64,000 nt of DNA from Acetobacteraceae bacterium (GTDB lineage: Bacteria > Pseudomonadota > Alphaproteobacteria > Acetobacterales > Acetobacteraceae). The notes under the pieces were generated by a model, which was given only the letters and a program-made list of their open reading frames with translations, was not told the DNA's origin and ran no database searches. Made by a program: the position numbers and the translations under genes. The stretch covers positions 1 to 64,000 of the forward strand of contig CANGNF010000021.1 of NCBI GenBank assembly GCA_947455205.1, written 5' to 3'. Positions 8,400 to 17,618 of this stretch are shown one piece after another. Within the stretch, counting starts at the first letter, position 1. Each line of letters begins with the position of its first letter.

Positions 8400-9262
8400 C
8401 GACGATAGGCGGCCTGATCTTCCTGCTGGTCTGCGTCTTCGGCGGCTACGTCATGGCCGGCGGCAAGTTCGACATCATCCTGCACTCGCTCCCGCACGAG
8501 ATGATCACCATCGGCGGCGCCGCGATCGGCAGCTTCATCATGTCCAACAGCGTGCACGACATCAAGCACACGCTCGGCGGCTTCGCCAAGCTGATCAAGG
8601 GCGCGCGCTACAACAAGGCCGACTACCTGGAGATGCTGAGCCTGCTCTACTTCTTCGTCCGGCTGGCGCAGACCAAGGGCGCCATGGCGCTGGAGACCCA
8701 TATCGAGAAGCCGGAGGAAAGCCCCGCCTTCACCAAGTTCCCGCGCATCGCCAAGGACCACCACGCGGTCCACCTGATCTGCGACTACCTGCGGATGGTC
8801 GGCATGAACGCCGACGACCCGCACCAGATCGAGGACGTGATGGCGCGCGAGCTGAAGAAGATGAAGGAGGAGGAGCTGCACCCCTCCCACGCCATCCAGT
8901 CCATCGCCGATGCGCTGCCGGCACTGGGCATCGTCGCCGCCGTGCTCGGCGTCATCAAGACCATGGCCAGCATCGACCAACCCCCGGCGGTGCTGGGCGG
9001 CATGATCGGCGGCGCGCTGGTCGGCACCTTCCTCGGCATCCTGCTGGCCTATGGCATGATGGGCCCGATGGCCGCCCGGCTGAAGGGCGTGGTGGATGAG
9101 GAATGCCGCTACTTCGAGGTGATCCGCGCCGTGCTGGTGGCGCACCTGCACGGCAATGCGCCGCAGGTGGCGGTGGAAACCGGGCGCAAGATGGTGCCGA
9201 CCGGCCTGATGCCGACCTTCCAGTCGCTGGAGGCCGCGCTGCAGGACCTGCAGATCGCGTAA
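8396..9262 (+). CDS. motA: flagellar stator protein MotA
   Basis: A 288-residue MotA at the usual length. It has two N-terminal membrane helices (residues 4-22 and 32-52), a large cytoplasmic loop rich in charged residues (about 60-165) that contacts the rotor, and two C-terminal helices (about 170-192 and 200-225) with the proline-bearing DALPALGIVAAVLGVIKTM segment. It assembles with MotB into the proton-driven stator. The start codon overlaps the motB stop (ATGA), giving coupled translation. A 39-base gap follows before the rhomboid gene on the same strand, so the three may share a transcript. Confidence 0.95.
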   Translation: MTTIGGLIFLLVCVFGGYVMAGGKFDIILHSLPHEMITIGGAAIGSFIMSNSVHDIKHTLGGFAKLIKGARYNKADYLEMLSLLYFFVRLAQTKGAMALETHIEKPEESPAFTKFPRIAKDHHAVHLICDYLRMVGMNADDPHQIEDVMARELKKMKEEELHPSHAIQSIADALPALGIVAAVLGVIKTMASIDQPPAVLGGMIGGALVGTFLGILLAYGMMGPMAARLKGVVDEECRYFEVIRAVLVAHLHGNAPQVAVETGRKMVPTGLMPTFQSLEAALQDLQIA

Positions 9263-9301
9263 CCAGTGGCGCCTGGCGCGCGGCTTGGTTACGCTGCCGC
9301 C

Positions 9302-10132
9302 ATGCTTCTCGCCGACGACCTACCCCTTGCCCGCATCCGCACCGCCTGGGTCACCTGGGGGCTGATGGTCGTCTGCATCGCCGGCTTCATCGTGCAGGGC
9401 GTCTCCGCCCCCATGGAGGAAGCGCTGGCGCTGTGGCCCCGGGACCTGCTGGCCAACCCGAAGGACCCGGACCAGCTGCTGCGCCTGGTGGGCTACATGT
9501 TCCTGCACGGCAGCTGGCTGCATTTGGGCGGCAACCTGCTGGTGCTCTTCGTCTTCGGCGACAATGTGGAGGACGCGCTGGGCCACTGGCGCTTCCTGCT
9601 GCTGTACCTGCTGGCCGGCGTGGCCGGCGGCGCGGCGCACAGCCTGCTGGCGGCCGACCCCGAGACGCCGCTGGTCGGCGCCAGCGGCGCCATCGCCGGC
9701 GTCATGGCCGCCTACCTGCTGCTGTACCCGCGCGCCAAGCTGTTCGTGCTGGCCTTCGCCCGGCTGCCGGTGCTGCTGCCGGCCAGCTGGTTCGTCGCCG
9801 CCTGGTTCGGCGTGAACCTGCTGGAGGCCGCGGGCGGCGGCCATGGCGGCGAGCATGATGTCGCCTGGTGGGCGCATATCGGCGGCTTCGTCACCGGCCT
9901 GGCGCTGGTGCTGCCGCTGCGCCAGCCGGGTGTCGGGCTGTTCCAGCCGGCGCTGGCCTCGCCCTCGCCGCGGCTGGGCTGGCTGCGCCGCGTCAGCTTC
10001 GACTTCGCGCCCGAGGTCAGGACCGGCGAGGCACATGCCAGCCACGGCTACGGCCTGGCCGATGGCCGGCTGGCGGCGGTGGGCAAGGCGCTGCTGTTCG
10101 TGGTGCTGCTGTTCTTCTCCGCCTGGTTCTGA
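9302..10132 (+). CDS. rhomboid-family intramembrane serine protease
   Basis: A 276-residue protein with about seven membrane helices. Rhomboid hallmarks are in order: H69, H74 and N78 in MFLHGSWLHLGGN, the catalytic serine S128 in GASGAIAG, and the paired histidine H192 in WWAHIGG. These make it a likely active Ser-His protease that cuts membrane proteins within or near the bilayer. I start at the ATG at 9302; an in-frame GTG-type start twelve codons upstream would add a stretch unlike the family. A short cytoplasmic tail (residues 215-260) ends in one more hydrophobic helix. It sits just downstream of motBA, but no functional link is known. The substrate is unknown. Confidence 0.9.
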   Translation: MLLADDLPLARIRTAWVTWGLMVVCIAGFIVQGVSAPMEEALALWPRDLLANPKDPDQLLRLVGYMFLHGSWLHLGGNLLVLFVFGDNVEDALGHWRFLLLYLLAGVAGGAAHSLLAADPETPLVGASGAIAGVMAAYLLLYPRAKLFVLAFARLPVLLPASWFVAAWFGVNLLEAAGGGHGGEHDVAWWAHIGGFVTGLALVLPLRQPGVGLFQPALASPSPRLGWLRRVSFDFAPEVRTGEAHASHGYGLADGRLAAVGKALLFVVLLFFSAWF

Positions 10133-10255
10133 CCCCCGGTCCGGGTCTGGCCAGCCCGCCAAACCGGGACTAGCCTGCCCGCCAATGAGGGAACGGCCGA
10201 AGGCCCTGGGCTGCGCGCGCGTCCCCTCCGTCCCGACTTTCGCAAGGAGAGCACG

Positions 10256-11047
10256 ATGCCCGATGGCGTGAACCTGGTTCCCTCCGTCCGCAACAAGGTC
10301 AGCGCCGAGGAATGGCAGGCCCGCGTGGACCTGGCCGCGGCCTACCGGCTGACAGACCTGTACGGCATGTCCGACCTGATCGCGAACCACATCAGCGTCC
10401 GCGTGCCCGGGGAGCCGGAAGCCTTCCTGATCAACGCCTATGGCATGCTGTACGAGGAGATCACCGCCTCCTCGCTGGTCAAGATCGACCATGACGGCAA
10501 CATCCTGATGAAGCCGGAATTCCCCGCCGGCCTGGACTACGGCGTCAACCGCGCCGGCTTCGTGATCCACAGCGCCATCCACAAGGCGCGGCCGGACCTG
10601 CATTGCGTGGCGCATACCCACACCTGGCCGGGCATGGCGGTTTCCATGCTGGAATGCGGCCTGCTGCCGGCCACGCAGACCAGCATGCGCTTTGCCCATA
10701 TCAGCTACCACGACTTCAACGGCGTGGTGCTGGACCTGTCCGAGCAGGAGCGCCTGGTGCGCGACCTGGGCCCGGTCAACAAGGCGATGATCCTGCGCAA
10801 CCACGGCCTGCTGACCGCCGGCGCGACGATCCAGGAAGCCTGGAACGACCTGCACCGCATGGAGCTGAGCTGCCTGACCCAGCTGGCCGCCATGGCCACC
10901 GGCGCCAAGCTGATCGACGTGCCCAGCGCGGTGGTCGAGAAGACCTTCATGGCCTACCAGCCCAAGACCCGCCGGCCCTTCGGCGTGATGGACTGGGCCG
11001 CGCTGCTGCGCAAGCTGGACCGGATCGACCCCAGCTACCGCGACTGA
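10256..11047 (+). CDS. class II aldolase/adducin-family protein
   Basis: A 263-residue soluble protein of the class II aldolase/adducin fold, which includes fuculose-phosphate aldolase, ribulose-phosphate 4-epimerase and several decarboxylases. Metal-binding histidines are seen in CVAHTHTWPG near residue 120-125, with a further histidine in NHGLLTAG near residue 180. The early ANHISVRVPG segment is the usual substrate/phosphate loop. It begins a same-strand run of six genes (to 16062) and has a strong Shine-Dalgarno (AAGGAG) eight bases before its ATG. Proteins of this subgroup are often found beside Bug binding proteins and act on small hydroxy or keto acids. Its exact reaction cannot be read from sequence. 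Confidence 0.88.
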   Translation: MPDGVNLVPSVRNKVSAEEWQARVDLAAAYRLTDLYGMSDLIANHISVRVPGEPEAFLINAYGMLYEEITASSLVKIDHDGNILMKPEFPAGLDYGVNRAGFVIHSAIHKARPDLHCVAHTHTWPGMAVSMLECGLLPATQTSMRFAHISYHDFNGVVLDLSEQERLVRDLGPVNKAMILRNHGLLTAGATIQEAWNDLHRMELSCLTQLAAMATGAKLIDVPSAVVEKTFMAYQPKTRRPFGVMDWAALLRKLDRIDPSYRD

Positions 11048-11048
11048 C

Positions 11049-12044
11049 GTGACCAAGGTTCTCATCTCCGATGTGGGTGCGGCGCGCTTCGGCGCCCGCA
11101 TCCGCGCGGTTGCGCCGAGCGTGACGCTGGTGCCGGTGGCCGAGCATGGCCCGCTGCCCGACCCCAGCGGCGCCGAGGTCGCCTTCATCACCCGCGACCT
11201 GTTCGTCGGCGGCAGCCGCCACAAGCAGAACCCGCGCTTCGTCCGCTTCATCGAGTTGCTGAAGGACGCGCCCGCGCTGCGCTGGGTGCAGACCTTCTCC
11301 GCCGGCACCGACATGCAGGTGTACCAGGACATGCTGGCGCGCGGGCTGCAGCTGTCCAACAGCGCCGGCGCCAGCGCGCCTGCGGTGGCGCAGACCGCGG
11401 TCACCGGGCTGATGGCGCTGGCCCGGCAATTCCCCCGCGTGGCGCAGCAGCAGCGCGAGCACCGCTGGGAATCGCTGTACCTGGGCGAGGAGCCGCGCGA
11501 CGTCGATGGCCAGCACGCCCTGGTGCTGGGCACCGGCCCGATCGGCCAGGAAATCGGCCGGCTCTGCCAGGCCTTCGGCCTCAGCGTCACCGGCATGCGC
11601 CGCGACGTGGCCGCCGGCACGCCACCGGGCTTCGACGCGGTGGCGGGCTTCGACCAGCTGCATGCCCTGCTGCCCAGCGTGCAGTGGCTGGTGCTGGCCT
11701 GCCCGATGACGGAGACCACGCGCAACATCATCGACGGACGTGCCTTCGCCCTGCTGCCGGACAAGGCGCACCTGGTGAACGTCTCGCGCGGCGGCATCGT
11801 GGTGGAGGACGCGCTGCTGGCGGCGCTGCGCGGCGGCCGGCTGTCGGGCGCCTTCCTCGACGTCTTCTCGCTGGAGCCGCTGGCACCGGAAAGCCCGTTC
11901 TGGGAGCTGCCGAACGTCATCGTCAGCCCGCACAGCGCGGCGGCCAGCGACGGGTTGCCGGAACGGGTGGCGGCGATCTTCTGCGCCAACCTGGCCCGCT
12001 TCATCGCCGGCGAGCCGCCGAAGAACCTGGTGGCGCCGATATGA
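11049..12044 (+). CDS. D-2-hydroxyacid dehydrogenase family protein (NAD-dependent)
   Basis: A 331-residue two-domain dehydrogenase starting at a GTG two bases after the aldolase stop. The nucleotide-binding motif is present as VLGTGPIGQEIGRLC around residues 158-172. The C-terminal part has the family signature LVNVSRGGIVVEDALLAAL and the segment ending in VSPHSAA, where the catalytic histidine lies. These enzymes reduce 2-keto acids to D-2-hydroxy acids, or the reverse, in the cytoplasm. Its last codon overlaps the next gene start as ATGA. Placed between an aldolase-like enzyme and a ThDP enzyme, it probably handles an aldehyde/keto-acid intermediate of the same pathway; the substrate is inferred only. 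Confidence 0.88.
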   Translation: MTKVLISDVGAARFGARIRAVAPSVTLVPVAEHGPLPDPSGAEVAFITRDLFVGGSRHKQNPRFVRFIELLKDAPALRWVQTFSAGTDMQVYQDMLARGLQLSNSAGASAPAVAQTAVTGLMALARQFPRVAQQQREHRWESLYLGEEPRDVDGQHALVLGTGPIGQEIGRLCQAFGLSVTGMRRDVAAGTPPGFDAVAGFDQLHALLPSVQWLVLACPMTETTRNIIDGRAFALLPDKAHLVNVSRGGIVVEDALLAALRGGRLSGAFLDVFSLEPLAPESPFWELPNVIVSPHSAAASDGLPERVAAIFCANLARFIAGEPPKNLVAPI

Positions 12045-12994
12045 TCCCGCGCCGCGCCGCGCTGGCATTGCCGTTCCTGGCAGGGTCGGCGCGCGCGGCA
12101 TCCTGGCCGGAGAAACCCGTCAAGCTCGTCATCCCCTTCGGCGCCGGCGGCCCCATCGATGGCGTCGGCCGCTTGCTGGCGGAGTTGCTGCGCGAGCGGC
12201 TCGGCCAGCCCTTCGTCATCGACAACCGGCCCGGCGCGGGCGGTTCGCTCGGCATTCGCGCCGTGGTGCAGTCGCCACCGGATGGCAGCGCCTTCGTGCT
12301 GACCTCCTCCTCGCTGGCCAGCATCCCCGCGCTGTACCCCAGCGCCGGGTTGGACCCGCGCAGCGCGATGACGCCGGTCTCGCTCGTCGCGGACGTGCCG
12401 ACGGCGCTGGTGGTCAACGCCGCCTCCGAACTCAAGGACGTGCCGACCCTGCTGCGCATCGCCCGCGCCCAGCCCGGCAAGCTCACCTATGGCAGTGGCG
12501 GCGTCGGCTCCTCCAACCATCTCAGCGGCGCGCTGTTCGCGCATGTCGCGGGGCTGGACCTCACCCATGTCAGCTATCGCGGTGCCGCCCCGGCGATGAC
12601 AGCGCTCTACGCCGGCGAGATCGACATGGTCTTCGCCAGCACCGTGGAGACGCTGCCGCATGTCCAGGCCGGCCGCGCCCGCCTGCTCGGCGTGACCAGC
12701 GCGGGCCGCGTGCCCGCCCTGCCCCAGGTGCCCGCCGTGGCGGAATGGGTGCCGGGCTATGTCGCGCTGAACTGGTACGCCATCGCCGGCCCGCTGGGCC
12801 TGCCGCCGGAGGTCGCCCAACGCTTCGCCGCCACGCTGGCCAGCCTGCGCGGGTTGCCGGACGTAAAGGCGCGCTTCGCCGCCGCGGGGACCGAGCCGAT
12901 GCTGGCCGGCCCCGCCGCGCTGCGCCAGCGCCTGGATGAGGAAGTGCCGCAATGGCAGCGCGTGACCGCTGCCGCCGGCATCAAGGTTGAATAG
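12041..12994 (+). CDS. Bug-family (tripartite tricarboxylate) solute-binding protein
   Basis: A 317-residue periplasmic protein of the Bug/TctC family. A short signal peptide (MIPRR, hydrophobic core, cleavage after ARA near residue 19) precedes the family pattern WPEKPVKLVIPFGAGGPIDGVGR and the NRPGAGGSLG loop. The domain pattern GKLTYGSGGVGSSNHLSG and LTHVSYRGAAPAM follow as expected. Bug proteins bind carboxylates, amino acids or aromatic acids for TctAB permeases, but no tctA or tctB gene is in this window. It is ATGA-coupled to the upstream dehydrogenase, which suggests that it recognises the pathway substrate. Confidence 0.92.
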   Translation: MIPRRAALALPFLAGSARAASWPEKPVKLVIPFGAGGPIDGVGRLLAELLRERLGQPFVIDNRPGAGGSLGIRAVVQSPPDGSAFVLTSSSLASIPALYPSAGLDPRSAMTPVSLVADVPTALVVNAASELKDVPTLLRIARAQPGKLTYGSGGVGSSNHLSGALFAHVAGLDLTHVSYRGAAPAMTALYAGEIDMVFASTVETLPHVQAGRARLLGVTSAGRVPALPQVPAVAEWVPGYVALNWYAIAGPLGLPPEVAQRFAATLASLRGLPDVKARFAAAGTEPMLAGPAALRQRLDEEVPQWQRVTAAAGIKVE

Positions 12995-13009
12995 GGAAGG
13001 GAACGAGAC

Positions 13010-14689
13010 ATGACCAAGACCGTGGGCCGCCTGCTGGCCGAAAGCCTGCTGGCGCATGGCACCAACAAGATCTGGATGGTGCCGGGCGAAAGTTTCCTGG
13101 GCCTGACCGACGCGCTGACCGAAGTGCCGGATGTGGAGCTGGTGGTCTGCCGTCACGAGGGCGGCGCCGGCTTCATGGCGGTGGCGGATGGCCGCATGCA
13201 GGGCGGCCGCGCCGGTGTGCTGCTGGTCTCCCGTGGCCCCGGCCTGTCCAACGCCATGGTGGCGATCCACACCGCGCATCACGACGCGACGCCGCTGGTG
13301 ATCCTCTGCGGCCAGGTGGAGCGGAAGGATTTCGGCCGGCTGGCGCTGCAGGAGCAGAACTACTCCAAGTTCCTCAGCGACGTGACCAAGGACGTCATCG
13401 AGGTGAACGAGGTGGTGCAGGCCAGCGAGAGCATCGCCCGCGCCTTCCACCTCGCGGAATCCGGCACCCCCGGCCCGGTCGCGGTGATCCTGCCGGAGGA
13501 CATCTTCGACGAGCTGACCGACGCGCCGCTGGCCAAGCCGCGCCCCCGCGTCTACGGCGGCGCCCGGCCGGAAGACCTGGACCGTCTCGCCGACATGCTG
13601 GCCAAGGCGGAGCGGCCGCTGGTCTGGGTGGGTGGCGCCATGGCAAATGCCTCCCCGGCGGCGCTGGCGGACCTGCAGGCGCTGGCCGAGCAATGGATGC
13701 TGCCGGTCAGCCCGACGCATCGCCGTCCGCAGCTGTTCGACGCGGGCCATCCGAACTACGGCGGCTACATGGGCATCCGCGTGCCGAAGCAGCTGCTGGA
13801 CCAGATGCGCCAGGCCGACCTGCTGGTCAGCTTCGGTGAGCGCATCACCGACAGCGTGTCGCAGTCCTACACCTTCCCGACCGCGCCCGACCCGCAGCTG
13901 CCGGTGGTGCATGTGTGGCCCAACCCGGATGAGATCGGCCGCGTGTTCAACGTGGACCTCGGCATCGCCGCCGAGCCCGCCAGCGTCATCCGTTCCCTGC
14001 TGCAGCGCGGCGCCCCCGCCGGCACCGAGAAGCGCCGCGCCTGGGTCGCCGGGTTGAACGCGGTGCACAACAAGCTGATGGCGCCGGAATGGGAAAGCAC
14101 GCCGGACGGCGTGAACTTCGCCGCCGTCTGCGTCGAGATCGCCAAGCACCTGGCACCCGACGCCATCCTGACCAGCGACGCCGGCAACTTCTCCTCGTTC
14201 ATCCACCGCTACATTCCGTTCAAGCCAGGCATGAACTTCCTGTCCTCCGTGGTCGGCGCCATGGGGTCGGGCGTGCCGATGGCCGTCGCGGCCTCGCTCC
14301 GCAATCCCGGTCGCCAGGCCATCGGCTTCTGCGGCGATGGCGGCGCGCTGATGAACGGCAACGAGATCGCCACCGCCATGCAGTATGGCGGCACGCCGAT
14401 CATCATCATCAGCGACAACAAGCGCTACGGCACCATCGGCATGCACCATGAGGTGCGCTACCCGAACCGGCCGTACGAGAAGGCGGTGCAGCTGACCAAC
14501 CCGGACTTCGCCGCCTGGGCGCGGGTCTTCGGCTGCGAGGGCATCACCATCTCCTCGGAGGCCGAGGTCGAGGCCGGCATCGCCGCCGCCTTCGCGGTGA
14601 AGGGCAAGCCGGTGGTGGTGCATGTCCACACCAGCGCGATCCAGATGAGTGCCTGGCGCCGCAGCGGCGCACCGCGCGTCCACGGGTAG
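13010..14689 (+). CDS. thiamine-diphosphate enzyme, acetolactate-synthase-like
   Basis: A 559-residue ThDP enzyme with the three-domain layout of acetolactate synthase and relatives. The catalytic glutamate E50 (CRHEGGAGF) activates the cofactor. The C-terminal domain has the metal/ThDP motif from GDGG at 442-445 to N470. The enzyme could be a carboligase or decarboxylase; its residues do not let me choose among acetolactate synthase, sulfoacetaldehyde acetyltransferase or benzaldehyde-lyase types. No small regulatory subunit (ilvN) follows, which argues against the biosynthetic acetolactate synthase. A good Shine-Dalgarno (GAAGGGAACGAG region) precedes its ATG. It sits between two Bug binding-protein genes, so a catabolic role on an imported acid is likely. 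Confidence 0.9.
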   Translation: MTKTVGRLLAESLLAHGTNKIWMVPGESFLGLTDALTEVPDVELVVCRHEGGAGFMAVADGRMQGGRAGVLLVSRGPGLSNAMVAIHTAHHDATPLVILCGQVERKDFGRLALQEQNYSKFLSDVTKDVIEVNEVVQASESIARAFHLAESGTPGPVAVILPEDIFDELTDAPLAKPRPRVYGGARPEDLDRLADMLAKAERPLVWVGGAMANASPAALADLQALAEQWMLPVSPTHRRPQLFDAGHPNYGGYMGIRVPKQLLDQMRQADLLVSFGERITDSVSQSYTFPTAPDPQLPVVHVWPNPDEIGRVFNVDLGIAAEPASVIRSLLQRGAPAGTEKRRAWVAGLNAVHNKLMAPEWESTPDGVNFAAVCVEIAKHLAPDAILTSDAGNFSSFIHRYIPFKPGMNFLSSVVGAMGSGVPMAVAASLRNPGRQAIGFCGDGGALMNGNEIATAMQYGGTPIIIISDNKRYGTIGMHHEVRYPNRPYEKAVQLTNPDFAAWARVFGCEGITISSEAEVEAGIAAAFAVKGKPVVVHVHTSAIQMSAWRRSGAPRVHG

Positions 14690-14695
14690 CGCGCC

Positions 14696-15661
14696 ATGCG
14701 GATCGCACGGCGCGGCCTGCTCGGCGGCGCCGCGCTCGCACCCCTGGCGGTGCGGGCGCAGGGCGCGTTCCCGGACCACCAGGTGCGGATCGTGGTGCCC
14801 TACGCGCCGGGCGGCCCGTCCGACATCATCAGCCGCGTGCTGGCCGAGGGCCTGCTGCGGCGCTGGGGCCAGCCGGTGGTGGTGGAGAACCGGCCCGGCG
14901 CCGGCAGCGCCATCGGCACCGAGCTGGTCGCGCGGGCGGCGCCGGACGGCTACACGCTGCTGCTGGCGGCGACGGCTCATGTGATGAACCCCGCGGTCAT
15001 GCCACGCCTGCCGTTCGACGCGGTGCGCGACTTCACGCCGATCCTCAACGCCGGCTTCCACCCGATGGTGCTGGTGGTGAACCCGCGCCTGCCGATCACC
15101 ACGCCGGCGGAGTTCATCGCCGCCGCCAAGGCGAAGCCGGGCGGGCTGACCATGTCCTCGGCCGGGGTCGGCAATGCCAGCCACCTGGCCACCGCGCTGT
15201 TTGCCCTGGAAGCGGGGATCGAGCTGACCCATGTGCCGTTCAACGGCGCGGCGCCGGCGCAGGCTTCCGTCGTCTCCGGCCAGGTGGATGGCGGGTTTCT
15301 CAACTCCACCGTCGCCACGCCGATGATCCGCAGTGGCCAGATGCGCGGCATCATGGTGGCGGATGCCCGGCGCTGGCGCGAGTTGCCGGAGCTGCCGACG
15401 ACGGCGGAGCAGGGTTTTCCGGGTGTGAAGGCCGGCAGCTGGTACGGCTGGCTGGGACCGGCGAACCTGCCGCCCGCGCTGGTGGCCAGGCTGCATGAGG
15501 ACATGCTGGCGGTGGTCCGGGAGCCGGCGGTGCGCGCGCGCATCCTGGCGGCCGGATTGGACCCGCTGGAAGTGGGTCCGGACGAGTTCCGCGCGCAGAT
15601 CGCGGCGGAGGCGGTAAACTGGGCGCGGGTGGTGCGCGCCGCGGGCATCAGGGCGGAGTGA
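14696..15661 (+). CDS. Bug-family solute-binding protein (second in the operon)
   Basis: A 321-residue Bug/TctC protein with a twin-arginine-like signal (MRIARRGLLGGAALAPLAVRA, cleavage before QG). The family features are VRIVVPYAPGGPSDIISRV, NRPGAGSAIG and the LTHVPFNGAAPAQ segment. It is encoded seven bases after the ThDP enzyme and overlaps the following small gene. Having two different Bug genes in one operon without a tctAB permease is notable. They may bind different substrates, or one may act as a sensor as reported for some Bug proteins. It is clearly divergent from the first copy at 12041, so this is not a recent duplication. Confidence 0.92.
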   Translation: MRIARRGLLGGAALAPLAVRAQGAFPDHQVRIVVPYAPGGPSDIISRVLAEGLLRRWGQPVVVENRPGAGSAIGTELVARAAPDGYTLLLAATAHVMNPAVMPRLPFDAVRDFTPILNAGFHPMVLVVNPRLPITTPAEFIAAAKAKPGGLTMSSAGVGNASHLATALFALEAGIELTHVPFNGAAPAQASVVSGQVDGGFLNSTVATPMIRSGQMRGIMVADARRWRELPELPTTAEQGFPGVKAGSWYGWLGPANLPPALVARLHEDMLAVVREPAVRARILAAGLDPLEVGPDEFRAQIAAEAVNWARVVRAAGIRAE

Positions 15662-16062
15662 CCGACATGGGCGACATCAACGGGGTCTGGCGGCTGGTGG
15701 AGGAACGGGCGACCGATGCTTCCGGCGCGCGCGTGGCGCCGCGCTTCGGCACCCAGGGCAAGGGGCTGGTGCAGTTCTGGGCGGAAACGCCGAACAACGG
15801 GCGGATGATGGCGGTGCTGGTGGACAACAAGGCCCGCCTGCCGCCGGGCACGCCGCGCGAATACAACAGCTATTGCGGCGCCTGGAGCTTCGACGGCCAT
15901 ACCCTGGTGACCAAGGTGGACGCCGCCCTGCCGGCGCTGCTGGGCACCGAGCAGGTGCGCCTGGTGAAGTGGGAGGGCGAGCGCCTGGTGCTGTCTCCGC
16001 CGCCGATGCAGCGCGGCGGCGCCAGCATTGCGCGCGAACTGGTGTGGGAACGGGTCGGGTAG
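15658..16062 (+). CDS. lipocalin-like domain protein
   Basis: A 134-residue protein resembling the Lipocalin_5 family, which forms a small beta-barrel. It begins INGVWRLVEERATDASG and contains NNGRMMAV and YCGAWSFDGHTLVTKVDAALP, the typical pattern of these proteins. There is no signal peptide, so it is probably cytoplasmic. The start is either the GTG at 15658, overlapping the upstream stop as GTGA, or the ATG three codons later at 15667. It closes the aldolase/dehydrogenase/ThDP operon. Relatives often accompany catabolic operons, but no reaction is established; binding or handling of a small hydrophobic ligand is inferred. Confidence 0.75.
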   Translation: MTDMGDINGVWRLVEERATDASGARVAPRFGTQGKGLVQFWAETPNNGRMMAVLVDNKARLPPGTPREYNSYCGAWSFDGHTLVTKVDAALPALLGTEQVRLVKWEGERLVLSPPPMQRGGASIARELVWERVG

Positions 16063-16140
16063 CCGCGGCCGCACAGCCGAACCGTGTAGGCCGCGTGGCA
16101 GCCGCGCACCCGGAGGCGTGAAGCCGGCCGCGCCCCGCCA

Positions 16141-17559
16141 TCAGAACGCGCTCCGCAGCCGCAGGCCCAGCAGCAGGATCGGGCCGCGGTCCGCGTTGTA
16201 GGCGGGGTTGGCGATCAGCTGCACGTTCAGCGCGGCGTGCAGGCCGTGGCTGATGTGGCGGTCGTAGTAGCTCTCCACCGCCAGTTCCGGCCGGTAGCGC
16301 AGCCGGCCCTCGCCGATCAGGAAGCCGGTGCCGCCGGCCTCGATGAAGCGGTGATGCGGGGCCGAGAGCGCCGCCAGGTTGGCCGCCAGCCCCAGCGTGT
16401 CGCCGGCGCTGTGCAGGCTCTCGGCGCCCCGGCCCCATAGCGCGCCATCCAGCACCAGGCCGGCCGAGGCGGCGCGGTCCATCTCGCTGTACATCCATTG
16501 CTGGGTACGGCCGTCGTTCCAGCTCAGCCGGGCGAAGACGCCGACATGCTCGGCGATTTCCTGCTCCAGGTTCAGCACCGCCATGCGCTTGCTGGCGTAG
16601 CGGCCCTGGGGCTGGATCATCGTCGCCTCGATATCCCCGGCGATGAGACCGTCGTAGCTGCTGGAGCGGGTGCGGGAGTAGCCGCCGATCAGCCGCACCG
16701 CGCCGTCCCGGCCGCCCAATTGCCAGAACCGGTCCAGCTGCAGGATAAGCTGGTGGCCGCGCGCCGGCTGCGGGTCCAGCGAGAGCGAGTTGATCCGCCG
16801 CGCCACCTGCAGCGCGCCGGCGCGGACACCCCAGCTCCCGTCCTCCCATTCCACCGCCAGGCCGTTGGTGAAGCCCTTGGCGTCGTTGGTCCAGTCGAAG
16901 GCGCCGGCGCTGACGAAAGCCCAGTTGAGGAACTGGCTGCGCGGGTCGTGGGCGTAGCGGTTGTCGTCGAAGATATCGAAGACCGCGAACTTGCCGGCGG
17001 TGATGGTGATGCGTTCCCGCGCCACGTTGCCGGCGAAGCGCAGCGGGTCGCGCTCCTGCTCCACCATGTCCGCGCTCAGCCCGATGGTCTGGCGGATGAA
17101 GGCGCGGGGGATGAAGCCGGCCGGGGTCTCGCTGCCGACGCGGAACGCCTCGCCATTCGGGAAGGCGCTGGCGCCGCGCGTGCCGGAAAGGCCGAAGCCG
17201 CGGATGACCTGCGGGTTGAAGATGACCTCCGCGCCCTCCCACAGCCGGCGGCCGAGGATCAGGTCGGCGGAGAAGGTGTTCCGCTGCATCGCCTTCGGCT
17301 GCATGGAGTTGGCGCCGACATAGGGCGAGCGAAAGCTGGGGTGGCCTTGCTCGACGAAGGTGGCCTGGCCGTGCAGCAGCCAGCCGGCGGCCTCGCCCTG
17401 GCGTTGCAGCAGGTCCAGGCTGGGGAACAGCGCGTCGCCCTGCTGGCCCAGTGGCTCGCCGGCGCCACGGCCGCTGCCGCGCTGCGCCAGGGCCGGCGAG
17501 ACCAGGGCCGGCGCGGCCAGCGCCAGCAGGATCAGCAGCACCCATGCATAGCTGTTCAT
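16141..17559 (-). CDS. OprB-like carbohydrate-type outer-membrane porin
   Basis: A 472-residue protein with a clear Sec signal peptide (MNSY, long hydrophobic core, cleavage after ALA near residue 26). The mature part resembles the OprB carbohydrate-porin family: GQATFVEQGHPSFRSPY, the long segment with FNPQVIRGFG, and alternating beta-strand pattern to a terminal phenylalanine (LRLRSAF), the outer-membrane sorting signal. It would be a 16-strand barrel in the outer membrane for sugars or other small solutes. I start at the ATG at 17559 because of the signal peptide; another ATG lies 14 codons upstream. The MFS gene precedes it by 59 bases on the same strand. The gene is convergent with the lipocalin-like gene across 78 bp. 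Confidence 0.85.
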   Translation of the reverse strand: MNSYAWVLLILLALAAPALVSPALAQRGSGRGAGEPLGQQGDALFPSLDLLQRQGEAAGWLLHGQATFVEQGHPSFRSPYVGANSMQPKAMQRNTFSADLILGRRLWEGAEVIFNPQVIRGFGLSGTRGASAFPNGEAFRVGSETPAGFIPRAFIRQTIGLSADMVEQERDPLRFAGNVARERITITAGKFAVFDIFDDNRYAHDPRSQFLNWAFVSAGAFDWTNDAKGFTNGLAVEWEDGSWGVRAGALQVARRINSLSLDPQPARGHQLILQLDRFWQLGGRDGAVRLIGGYSRTRSSSYDGLIAGDIEATMIQPQGRYASKRMAVLNLEQEIAEHVGVFARLSWNDGRTQQWMYSEMDRAASAGLVLDGALWGRGAESLHSAGDTLGLAANLAALSAPHHRFIEAGGTGFLIGEGRLRYRPELAVESYYDRHISHGLHAALNVQLIANPAYNADRGPILLLGLRLRSAF

Positions 17560-17618
17560 ATGCAGAGGTGGTGAGGGTTTCCCCAGGTTTTTCAGATACA
17601 TGCACAGGGTTAACGGGA

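Noticed and set aside
9320..15496. A 2058-codon open frame on the reverse strand opposite the motBA-to-Bug region
   Set aside because: It is opposite well-supported genes; high GC removes stop codons from antisense frames, and the peptide is His/Arg/Gln-rich without domain features.
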